DNA of 64,000 nucleotides from Rhodococcus sp. B7740 (GTDB lineage: Bacteria > Actinomycetota > Actinomycetes > Mycobacteriales > Mycobacteriaceae): positions 3,348,001 through 3,412,000 of the forward strand of contig NZ_CP010797.1 in assembly GCF_000954115.1 (NCBI RefSeq). Reading direction: 5' to 3'. The translations under genes were made by a program, and so were the position numbers. Shown here in pieces: positions 8,237 to 20,400 of this stretch; within the stretch, counting starts at the first letter, position 1; each line of letters starts with the position of its first letter. The notes beneath the pieces were generated by a model, which was not told the DNA's origin, did no database searches, and saw only the letters and a list, made by a program, of their open reading frames with translations.

Positions 8237-8458
8237 TCAACTGTGTGCAGGCGCCGCCGGACGGTCCACCGGTTTCGGACGCATGTCGGTCCAGTTCTCT
8301 TCGACGTAGTCCAAGCATTCGGTGCGGCTCGCCGGCCCGAATGCGACGTCCCAACCGCCGGGGACGGCTGCGAACTGCGGCCACAGCGAGTGCTGGCCTG
8401 CCGCATTGACGAGCACAGAGAAGGTGAGGTCGTCGTTATCGAACGGGTTGGTGGTCAT
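8237..8458 (-). CDS. MbtH-like NRPS chaperone
   Basis: The 73-aa MbtH family protein shows the diagnostic QHSLWPQF, PGGWDVAFG and LDYVEENWTDMRP blocks. Such proteins bind and stabilise or activate NRPS adenylation domains. It starts inside the end of the giant NRPS gene (23-nt overlap) with a near-perfect AGGAGGAG ribosome site, which should keep its output high despite its position behind a 15-kb gene. It probably serves several of the six A domains. Confidence 0.95.
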   Translation of the reverse strand: MTTNPFDNDDLTFSVLVNAAGQHSLWPQFAAVPGGWDVAFGPASRTECLDYVEENWTDMRPKPVDRPAAPAHS

Positions 8459-11400
8459 GGCTGGTTTCTCCTCCTAGTAGGTGGGTCAGGTGTGCACCGA
8501 TCCGGGCGATCGGTTCGGGTCGAGTCATGTCGTTGTGAGCAGCGTCGATCTCGACGAACTCGATGTTCGACAGAGCGCCGTTCCATCGACGGCGTTCGGG
8601 AGCGGACGGCCCGTGATCGCGGGCGGCGGCGAATACCGTCGTCGGGCCGTCGTACCGCTGCGGCCGGTGCTGCGCAGAGAGCCGAGTGTTGTTCTCGAAC
8701 ACCGCTTCCAGTGCCCGCACACGATCGGCCGTCATGGTTCCCAACACCGAGTCCTGCTCGTTCAGACGTGCGGCGATGGCCTCGGGATCACCCACGGCAC
8801 TGCCGACATCGTCCGGTTGGACGCCAGCGACGGCAAGCAACGCCGCCCACAGCTCATCCGAGTCCACCGCAGCGGCGTCGGGGTCGGAATCGACCTTGGG
8901 GAAGGCGTCGAGCAACCCGAGAAGGCCGACCTCGTCGCCGGTTCGATGCAACTGCGCCGCCATCTCCTGCGCTACCAATCCGCCGAAGGACCATCCCACG
9001 ATGTGGAACGGGCCGGTGGGTTGCACCTCGCGCATCCGGGCGATGTAGTCCGCTGCGACGTCCGACAACGTCTGCGGGAGCGTCCCGAAGCCGTCGAGCC
9101 CGGACGACTGCAGGCCGTAGATCGGTACCTCGGCAGGCACGGCCCGGAGCAATCCGGAATAGGACCAGGCGAACCCACTCGCCGGGTGGATGCAGAACAG
9201 CGGGGGCCGCGATCCTCCTGCGCGTAGCGGCAACACACAGTCGACCCCGTCCGTGCGACCTGGTTCTCCGAGCTCACCGGAGCCGCCGAACAGGGCGGCC
9301 AACTGCCCCGGTGTGGGCGCGGCGAACAGCGCACGCAGGCCGATCTCCATGCCCAGTCGTTCCCGGACCGCCTTCGTCAACTTCACCGCCAACAGCGAAT
9401 GCCCGCCGAGGTCGAAGAAGTCGCCGTTCAGACCGACCCGGTCGGAGCCGAGGATCTGCTCGAAGATCTCCACCAGAACACGCTCCGTGTCGGTTCTCGG
9501 TGCCGCGTACTGCGTTCCGCTCGACCACGTAGGTTCCGGCAGTAGGTCACGAACTACTTTTCCGTTGGGAGAGAGGGGAATCGAGCGAAGGTTCACGACC
9601 GCCGACGGCACCATGTACTCCGGCAGTACCCTCGCCACGGCCGCGCGCATTCGGGCCTCGGACATCCGGTCGGTGTGACCGGCCCGATCCGCGGTGTCGT
9701 CCTGCTGCACCACGTACGCCACCAGTCGTCGATCGCCGGGTCGATCCTCGCGAATCACGGCAGTGGCGGTGGCCACGGAAGGCAGTGCCGTCAAAGCAGA
9801 CTCGACCTCACCGAGTTCGATTCGGTAGCCACGCAGCTTGACCTGATCGTCGACGCGATGCAGGAACGTGACCGTGCCGTCGGCGTTCCAGTGTCCGACG
9901 TCGCCGCTTCGATACATCCTGGTGCCGTCGGCAAAGGGGTCCGCCACGAACTTCGAGGAGGTCAGGGCCTCACGGCCGAGATATCCACGGGCCAGGCACG
10001 GGCCGGCGATGTAGATCTCTCCCGGCACACCGACCGGAACGACGCCGAGTGCCGAGTCGAGGACGTAGAACCGCGCGTTGTCCATCGGCGCACCGATCGG
10101 CAGGGGACCGTCGGGTACGACATCGCCTGGTGCGAGCATGAATTGAGAGCAGTTCACGGTCGTCTCGGTGGGGCCGTACATGTTGTACAGCGCCGTGCCG
10201 GGGTGCTCTGCTCGCCAGTCGGCCACGGCGGCACCGGTGAGAACCTCTCCGCCGAGAAGCAACTGCCGACTCGGTGAGAGTGACGGCGGCAGCGTCTTCA
10301 GCAACGGCAGGTGACTCGGCGTGGCTTTGAAGAACGTGCACTCCTGCTCCGCGAGCACCCGGACGTCGAACTCGTCGAGGCAATCGAGATCCACCGCCAG
10401 CACCGCGCCGCCACTCACCAGCGGAGTGAGCATTGCGGTGACACTGAGATCGAACGAGATCGACGAGTGCAGAACCGCCAGACCGCCGATCCCGTCGTAA
10501 CTCGTTCGGGCGAAGCGCAGGTAATCGGCGAGCGAATAGTGCTCGATCACCACACCTTTCGGCGTTCCGGTCGAGCCACTGGTGAAGATGACGTAGGCGG
10601 CGTCGTGCAACTGCAGCGGAGCCGCACGATCGGCGTCGGTGATCTCACGGTGATCCGCTGATGCTGTGAAATCGCTTACGTAGGAGCCGATGTCGACGAT
10701 TCTCGCGTTTCCGTAGCCCGCTGATTCGGATTCGGTGGTGACGATCGTGTGCGGATCGGTCTGTTCGAGGATGCGGGCGACTCGATCCAGTGGCGTCGAC
10801 GCATCGATCGGGACGTACGCGGCACCCGCCTTCGCAATTCCGAGCACCGCGACGAACAGCTCCAACGAGCGACCGAGGCAGACCGCCACGTGGTCGCCTG
10901 CACCGACCCCGTCTGCGAGCAGCAGCCGTCCGAAACCGTTCGAAAGGTCGTCGAGCGTGCGGTAATCGATCTCGCGGCCGAGGTGGTACACGGCGGGTGC
11001 ATTCGGGGTCCGCCGTACCTGATCGGCGAACAACTGCACCAACCCACGCACCGGCATGCTCGATCCGGTGGCGTTGAATCCGCGGAGCACCAACTCTCGC
11101 TCCTGCTCGGTCACCAGTTCCACACCGTCGACGATCCGGTCCGGGTCCGATGCCACTGCCGTCAGCAGTTGCACCAGCCGCGTCGCGATTGCGTCGATAC
11201 TCTCGCGGTCGAACAGGTCGCATGCATAGTCGATGCGACCGGCCAGCCCCGACAGGCTCGGGCCCTCGGCGAGGTTGACCGAGAGGTCGTACTTCGCGAC
11301 TCCCGTCCCGGTGGGGACTCCTTCCACTCGGACTCCCGGCAGCTCGAATGCGATCTCACGGTGGTTCTGGAACGCCAGCATCGTCTGGAACAGCGGGTGC

Positions 11401-14400
11401 CGAGCGACCGAACGCGCCGGGTTCAGTACCTCGACGAGACGCTCGAAGGGAAGATCCTGGTGCGAGAACGCCGAGAGTGCAGTTTCACGGGCCCGCTCCA
11501 CCAGCTCGCGGAATGTCGGCGCCCCGGAGAGGTCGTTGCGCAGCACGAGAGTATTGACGAAGAACCCCACGAGCGGTTCCAGTTCACGGTCCGTGCGGCC
11601 GTCGACGACGGTTCCGATGGGGATGTCGTCCCCGCCTCCCATGCGGCCGAGCAGCGCGGAGAGTGCTGCGATGATCACGACGAACAGACTCGTATCCGAC
11701 TGTGTCGCAATATCGGTCAGTGCACGGTGTAGGTCGGCAGAGACGAAGAAGTACACGCTGCCCGCCTCGAAGGTGGGTTCCTTACGACGTCGTCGATCGG
11801 TCGGCAGTGTCAGCTCCTCCGGCAGATCGGACAACGCTGCGCGCCAGTAGGCCATGTGCGGATCCGGGACATCCTCGCCCCCTTGGTTCGCCCCGTTCAC
11901 CGCGCGCTGCCACACAGCGAAGTCGGCGTACTGCACGGTCAGTGGAGTCCATTCGGGTGCCCGGCCCGCGCACCTCGCGGTGTATGCCTCGGCCAGGTCC
12001 GCGGCCAACGTGGTCGCGGATCCACCGTCGGTTGCGATGTGGTGCAACGTGATTGCCAGATGGTACTCGCGTGCACCGGAACCATCGGCATCTCCGACCG
12101 TCACAGTGGTGCGCATCGGCAGGTCCACCGTCAGATCGAACGGCACGCTCGCCGCGTCCCCCACCTGCGCCAGCGGGTCCGGGCCTGCATCCACGACGTC
12201 GAGGATCGGGGTGCGGTCGGTGCAGATCACCTGCGCCGGCTCACCATCGATCTCGGGGAACACGGTACGGAGGATCTCGTGCCGCGCGCTGACATCCTCG
12301 AGTGCACACCGCAGGGCGTCGATGTCGAGCGCTCCGGTCAATTTCAGGATCGTCGGCACGTTGTAGGCACCCGGCCTGGCGTCGAATCGCGCCAGGAACC
12401 ACAACCGACGCTGGGCGTACGAGAGCGGCAGCACCGCTGGGCGCACCACCGAGGTGAGCGATGCCCGGACCGCGGTGGCCGGACCCAGTGCCGCAGCCAG
12501 CGCGACCACGGTCGAATTGTCGAAGACCTCACGAATGCTCATCTCGATGCCGAGTTCGGATCGAATCCGGTTGATCAGGCGCACTGCCAGCAAGGAGTGC
12601 CCTCCGAGCGCGAAGAAGTCGTCGTCGATACCGACGTTCTCGGTGCCGAGCAGTTCGGCGAAGATCGAGGCGACCGATGCCTCCGCTGCAGTTCGCGGCG
12701 GAATGGTGGTCCGGCGTTCGGCACTCGGGTCCGCCGCCGGGAGAGCCGCTCGATCGACCTTGCCGTTGGCGGTGAGTGGCAGACGGTCCATGATCACGAA
12801 CGCAGCCGGAATCATGGCGGCGGGAAGCAATGCGGTCAGATGTGCTCGGAGAGAACCGGAATCGATGCTCCCGGCACCCTGCGCGACGACATGCGCGACG
12901 AGCATCGGCTGGCCGGACGGTCCGGTCGGGACAGTGGCGACGCAATCACCCACCTGTTCGTGCGATGCCAGTGCGGATTCGATCTCGCCCAGTTCGATCC
13001 GTTGGCCGCGAATCTTGACCTGGTGATCGATTCGGCCGATGAACTCGAGCTGTTCGTCGGGTCGGTAACGCACCGTGTCGCCGGTGCGGTAGAGCCTGCT
13101 GCCCGGTTCACCGAACGGGTCGGCCACGAACGTCGTCGCCGTGCGGCGGGGGTCGCCCAGATAGCCCAATCCCACTCCTGCTCCGCCGACGTACATCTCC
13201 CCCCCGGTTCCGGGCGGTGTCGATTGCAGGCCACCGTCCAGTACGTAGAGGGCAGTGTTGCGGATCGGACGACCGATGGGAACCATTGCGTCGGAGTCGA
13301 TTCGGTCGATCACCGCATGGGTGACGTCGTCACTGCACTCGGTGGGACCGTAGGCGTTGACCAGTGCAATACCGGTGCGGTCGAGCCATCGATTGCACAG
13401 TTGTCTCGGCAGCGCCTCACCGGTGACGACGAGCCGTCGCAATCGCGGCAGCGCAGGCACTGCACTGCCGTCGTCCCAGTCGTCGAGAGCCGCCCGCAAC
13501 AGTGACGGCACCACTTCGAGAATCGATACCTCCTCTGCGGCAACAACACCGAATAGCTGCGTCGGATCACGGGCGATGTCGGCGTCGACGATGCGAACCT
13601 GCGCACCCACCAAAAGCGGTGCCAACATCTGCCAGATCGATATGTCGAAGCTCAACGGTGCGTTGGCGACGACGACGTCCTCGGGTTGCAGGTGCAGTTC
13701 CTCGACCTTGGAGAGCAGGTGGTTGATCATCCCGCCGCGGTGCACCAAGGCACCTTTGGGGCGTCCTGTGGAACCGGAGGTGAACAGCACGTACGCCGGG
13801 CGCTCGGATTCCCACTGTGGCCACGCAATCGACTGCGGGTCGATCTCCGATTCCGTGTCGACGAGGATCGGTAGGCCACCGGTCGCCCCGGCGAGCGCTG
13901 CCGCATGCAGACGGTCCTCCTCGGTCGTGAGGACGAGCGCCGTTGCAGCGTCGCTCAATTGACCGGCCAATCGCTGTACCGGCGCACCGGGATCGGCCGG
14001 GGTGTAGACGCCGCCCACTGCGCTGATGGCGAGCAGTGCGACGACTACCGAGGTCCGGCGGCGGCTGCAGACGGCAACGACGTCACCGGCTCCGATTCCA
14101 GCGGCCCGCAACCGCTGGGTCAGTCCGGCCACTCGCGCCGCCAGTGTGCCGTACCCGATCACTGCATCGGCGTCGCGAACCGCCGGCGAGTCCGGGTTCT
14201 CGCGCCCGATCGTGCGCACCTGCTCGAGTACATCGTGAACCGAGGACGCTCTCGCGGTGTTGTTCAGTCCCACTTCGAGGTAGTGCCGTTCGTCTGCCGT
14301 GAGCAAGTCGATGGCTCCGATCCTGACCTCGGGATCGGCGACCACACCGGTCAGCACCGCCACGAAACGTTGCACCAGCGCATGCGCGGAGGCGTCGGTG

Positions 14401-17400
14401 AGCAGGTCCGCCCGGTAGTCGAATCGAATGGACAACCCGTGCGGGGTCCCGTCGACGACGCGTTCGGTGACGTCGAACGACAGGTCGAACTGTGCTGCGT
14501 GGGCATCGACCGCATCGATGGCCACCGACAGGCCGTGCAGATCGAGGTCCGCTGCAGTGTTGTTCTGCAGCACCAAAAGAACCTGGAAGAGCGGGTGGTG
14601 ACTGTTCGACCGGACCGGGTTGAGTTCGGCCACCAGCTTCTCGAACGGCATGTCCTGGTAGGCGAAGGCACTCAGATCCCAATTGCGCACGCGGGCAACC
14701 AGTTCCACGAATTTTGGATTGCCGGACGTATCGGCGCGCAACACCAGGGTGTTGACGAAGAAACCGACAAGATCGCTCAGTGCTTCCTCGCCACGTCCGG
14801 CGACCGGCGAGCCGATGACGATGTCCTCACCGGAACCGAGCCGAGTCAGCAGCGCCGACAAGGCCGAATGCAGCACCATGAACAGGCTCGCTCCGCTGCC
14901 TGCCGCGATGTCGACCAAGCCGGCATGCACGGTGTCCGAGACTGCCAGAGTGATGGAACCGGCGTTGTGCGACTCTTCGGTGGCGATCACGTCGCTCCGT
15001 TGCCGGTCGAGCGGGAGATCGAGCGGGTCGGGGATTCCGGCGAGCGCGTTCCGCCAGAACGACGCGGCAGCGGAGAAGCGGGAGGCCGGATCGGTTTCCG
15101 ATCCCATCGAACGACGAAGCCACACAGCATAATCGGCGTATTGAACGGCGAGCGGTGGCAGTTCCGGTGCATGTCCTGCCACTCGCGCGTCGTACGCTGC
15201 CGACAGGTCGGCGGCCAGCGGGGCCATCGACCACCCGTCACCCGCGATGTGGTGCAACACCACTACCAGCAGGTGATCCTCGGGTGCGCACTCGATCAGT
15301 GCGGTGCGCAGTGGCGGGTCGAGAGCCAGATCGAATCCCTTCGCAACGATGGCCCGTGCGTCGTGGTGCGCTCCCGCGCTCGACACTCGCGCCGTGTGCA
15401 GAACGGGCGCTCCGGTCCCGGCGGGCAGGATCACCTGGTACGGCTCGCCGTCCACCTCCTCGAATACGGTGCGGAGTACCTCGTGTCGTGCCACGACGTC
15501 GCCGAATGCACGCTCCAGTGCCCCGACATTGATGGGGCCGCGGATTCGCAGACCGATGGGAATCTTGTACGGCGAGGCATCCCCGTCGAGTCGGTCCAGG
15601 AACCACATGCGACTCTGCCCGTACGACGTCGGAATGTGCTTTGGACGCTGCACCGGGGTGAGTATCGACGCCGGATCCACGTCGTCGCCGAGCACCTCGA
15701 CAAGTTGTGCCACGGTGGGGTTCTCGAACAGATCACGAATCGTCGCTGCTCGACCGACCGTGGTGCGAATGCGTCCGATCAGCCTCGTCGCGGTCAGGGA
15801 ATGACCACCGAGGGCGAAGAAGTTGTCGTCGATGCTCACGTCCTCGACGCCGAGGACGTCACCGAACAGTGCGCACAGCGTCGCCTCGTCCTCGGTCCGA
15901 GCCGCCCGGCCGTCGGCGGCACCGCGGTAGGTGGGCACGGGAAGTGCTCTGCGGTCCACCTTTCCGTTGGTCGTGATGGGCAATGCGTCGATCTCGACGA
16001 ATGCGGCGGGCACCATGTAATCGGGCAGTCGAGCGGCCGCGTTCCGAGCGAGGTCCTCGTGGTCGATCGCATCGGGGCACGTTGCCACGACGTAGGCGAC
16101 GACTCGTTTGTCTCCCGGCCGATCCTCCCGAACGACGACGGTGGCGTGCTCCACCCCGGATTGAGCCGCGACGACGGACTCGATCTCGCCGAGTTCGATG
16201 CGGAATCCGCGAACCTTGACCTGATCGTCGGCGCGCCCGACGAACTCGAGGTCGCCGCTCTCCCGCCACGCCACCAGATCGCCGGTGCGATACATCCGCG
16301 CACCTGCGGGTCCGAAAGGGTCCGCCACGAACGATCCTGCGCTGCGTGCCGGTCGAGCGAAGTATCCGGACGCCACGCCGTGGCCGGCGATGTACAGTTC
16401 GCCGGCGACACCGACCCCGCGTCGGTCGAGGTCGGGGCCCAGCACGTAGAGGCGCATGTTGTCCATCGGCGAACCGATCGACAGCACATCGGGAATGGGG
16501 TCCTCGGGACCGATACGACCACGGGTGGCGAAGGTGGTGGTTTCGGTCGGACCGTATCCGTCGGTGAAGACCAACGCCGGGTTCAGTGCCCGAACCGCGC
16601 GAACCGTGTCGGCGGGAACGACGTCTCCACCGGACCAGACCTCCTCGAGCACGGTGAAGCACTCGGGGTGGGTCTCGACGAGCACGCGGAACAGTCCGGC
16701 CGTCAGCCACGCTGCGGTCACCCGGTGTCGGACGATGGCGTCCGACACGACGTCGGTCGTCTGTCCGGGTAGCGGTGCATCGGGGGCGATCACGATCTGC
16801 TTGCCTCGCAGCAGCGGCACCCACATCTCGAAGGTCGAGGCGTCGAACGCGTGTGGGGAGTGTACGAGTACGCGATCGAACCGTGGACTGTCGAAGATGG
16901 TGTCGGCGACGAGAGCCAGAATGTCGCCGTGCCCGATCTCGACGCCCTTCGGGGTTCCTGTGGAGCCCGACGTGTACATGATGTACGCACCGTCGTTCGG
17001 TCCGACCGTCACCACCGAACGCGGACGTCCCACGGACTCCGAATGTGCCTCGGGCACCGGTACGACGGTCGCACGGAAGTCGATGCCGCGGCCGGTGACG
17101 GAGTCGTCGGCGATCACCACCCGCGCCTGCACGTCGTCGACGATGGCCTGGAGCCTGGAGTCGGGACTGCGCGGATCGAGCGGTACGTATCGCCCGCCTG
17201 CACCGACAACCGCGACAGTGGCGATCAGCAGTTCGACACCGCGGCGCATGCCGAGAAGCACCGGGTCGCCTCGTCGTATTCCGTTGCTGTACAACGTATC
17301 GGCCAACTCACCCGCCGCTGCCGCAATCTCTGCCCTGGTGTAGACGTCGGTATCGGTTACCACGGCAACGGCATCGGGATCCTCGGCCACCCGATCCGCG

Positions 17401-20400
17401 AACACGGCACCCAGGCTCGGGCCGTCCACGGGACTCGGTCGGCCGGTCCCCCACGCGACGACGCGTTCGAGCTCGGCCGAGTCGAGTTCGGTGAGCACAC
17501 CGAGATCGGTGTCGAATGCCCGGGAGTCGGCAGGGTCGGACAGAGCCGCCACGATGGTCGTCAGACGCCGCTCGACGGCGTCGACCACATCCATCGGGAT
17601 CCGATCGACACGGTGGTCGAGCCGAATCGACAGGTTCTCCCCCGGTTGCACGATCAGGGTCAACGGGTAGTGGGTGGCATCGTGCCCGACCACCGACTCC
17701 ACCGTGAGATCACATGGGAGCGATGTCGATTCGGCGTCGATGGGATAGTTCTCGAATACCACGAGAGTGTCGAACAGATCACCGATACCGACTGCGGCAC
17801 CGATGGCACCCAGACCCACGTGGCTGTACTCCATGACCCGAGACTGTTGCTCGGACAATGCCCGAGCCAGCGACTCGAAGGTGCGCTCGCGCTCGATCGC
17901 ACTGCGCAGCGGGACGGTCCCGATGAACAACCCGACCATCTCCTCCACACCGTCGAGATCGTGTGGACGACCGGAGACGGTGGCACCGAAGACGATGTCG
18001 CTGCGGCCGGTCACCGCGGACAGGACCAGCGACCAGATCGCTTGCACAGTCGAGTTCACCGTGACACCGGCGCGTCGGGAACGCTCGGTCAACACCGCTG
18101 TCGTATCGGCAGGTATGTCGATCACCCGGCTCGACACCACCGGGTACTTCGACACGGCAGCGGTGTCGGGGCCTGCGAGCAGAGTCGGTTCGGACAGTCC
18201 TTCCAGCTCGGCCGCCCAGACGCCGGCAGCACGGGCGCTGTCGGTCTCGGTTGTCCACCGCAGATAGTCGACGAACGCGGGCGGCACGGGCAGCGACTCG
18301 GGCGATCCGCCGTTGCCGTAGAGCCGGAACAGGTCTCGGATCAACAGCGGTGCAGACCAGCCGTCGAGCAAGAGATGATGATGTGTGAGAACGAGCCGGT
18401 GTGTGCTACCTGCTCGAACGAGAGTCCAGCGCAGCAGCGGCATCGACAGATCGAACGGGTGCGCGCGGATCTGCGCCAGAGTGGGTTCGAGTGCGGTCGT
18501 GTCCGCACCCAGGTCGATGAACTCCCACGGCACCGTCGCCCCGACCGGATAGACCTGAACCGGGCTCGACATACCCTCGTACCAGAATCGAGCCGTCAGA
18601 TTGGGGTAACGCAACGCCATCGCGGCGGCGCTGACCCGTAGCAGCTCGGGATCGAGCGTGCCGCCGAGTTCGAGAACGAGCTGCACGCTGTAGAGGTCGC
18701 TGGTCGTATCGAAGGCTGCATGGAACAGCAGTCCCTGCTGCAATCCGGACAGCGGCAGAATTCCACCGCCCCGGACGTCGACGGTCTCCGTGACCAGATC
18801 CACTTCCTGCTGAGACAGCGTCACCAACGGGAAATCACTGGGAGTTGCGCCGCCTGCACCGGGCACCCTCGAGTGCGCGACCTGAGCCTCGAGCGCGGCG
18901 ACGAACGCGTCGGCCAACGCGTCGACCTCGGTGGCGGAGAGCACCCGTGACGCCCAGGAGAACGACGCACTCAGATGGGGACCGTCGAGCTTGTCCTCGG
19001 TCACCAGCGTCACCTCGAGCACGTGCGGCAGCGGTGCGGAGTCGTCGATTCCGCCGCCGATCACACCCGAGCGCGAATCGACCGACCAGTCCGAGACGTC
19101 CTCGCCGACGGTGAACCGCCCGAGGTAGTTGAACCCGATCTGCGGACGCTGCAGACGCGCGAGCGGCAGGACGGTCTGCGGGTTGAGATACCGAAGTAGC
19201 CCGAAGGTCTGCGGCGGAGGCAGCTGTCGCAGTTGCTCTTTCACCGATTTGAGGACCGCCGAGATCGACGGGGATGCGGCCTCGGGGTTGGAATCGAGCC
19301 AGTCCTGCGCTGCGTCCTTCGGCACGGAGACTGCGGCGGGCGAGATCGCAGTGAACCATCCGACGGTCTCGGAGAGGTCCGTGGTGTCGGTGTCGTCATC
19401 GGCCGATCGGCCGTGCGCCTCGATATCGAACAGCGGGGTGGAGGAGTCGGTGGTGGCACAGATGGCAACGGCCAGTGCAGCTATCAGGTTCTCCGAGATC
19501 GTCGTGCCGTACAGCGTCGGCACATCGGTGAGAAGTCGGGCCGTCGTGGCAGTGGGCAGGGTCACCGTGCGAGTACGGACGGTGTCCACGGTGTCGAGGA
19601 TCGGATCGAGTGCCGGTCTCGGAGCGGTGACGGGTACCAACTGGTCACCGGCCGAGGCCAGTACGTCGAACCATCGACCGAAGTGACCGGTGGCTCCGGC
19701 CGCACGCTCGGCCAGTGTGCCTGCCCACTGGCGGAAGCCCGTGGACACCGGAGGAGGTGGAGCGGACTCGGAGGCGGCGGTGGCTCGGTAGGAGGCGGCG
19801 ATGTCATCGAGCAGGATGCGCCACGAGACTCCGTCGACCGCAAGGTGATTGATGCACACGATGAGACGACCGGGACGGTGGCCGTCGGACACCACGACGA
19901 ACTGCGCCATGACGCCTTCGGCCGGACGCAACCGAGCCCGCGCCGCCATGGCCTCGCGGGCTATCACGGAGTCGAGGTCGTCGCCCGCATCGGCACGGCA
20001 GATCAGATCGACGGCCTGCACCTCTCCCCTCGGTCGGACCTCGAGGCTCCACAGGCTCTCGGAGCCGCGATCGGCCTGCTCCACCGTCAGACGCAGTCGC
20101 AGACTGTCGTGCCGGTCGAGCACCATCTGCACTGCACTCGCCAGCCGGTCCGCGTCCAGGTCGGCCGGGACTGCAATGGTGACGGCCTGGCAGAAGTCGT
20201 CGACCTCGGCACCGGTTTCGCGGAACCAGTGCATCGTGGGGGTGAGAGGAAACGGTCCGGCATCCTCGAACCGAGCCGGTGTGTCGGTGGCGGTCGCCGA
20301 AACGGACCCGTCCGTGGTCGAGCGCGCCACGGTGAGCGCCGCAAGAGATCGCGGCGTCCGGTTGTTGAACACGTCGCGCGGACCGAAGATCACGTCGGCC

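Noticed and set aside
7388-9532. 714-aa plus-strand open frame opposite the ketoreductase, MbtH and NRPS genes
   Set aside because: It is an antisense shadow of GC-rich coding DNA: Arg/Pro/Ser-rich, with no domain, and all the minus-strand genes there are well supported.
13905-16772. 955-aa plus-strand open frame inside the NRPS
   Set aside because: It is antisense to highly conserved NRPS domains, with no recognisable fold and no ribosome site. It results from third-position GC bias.
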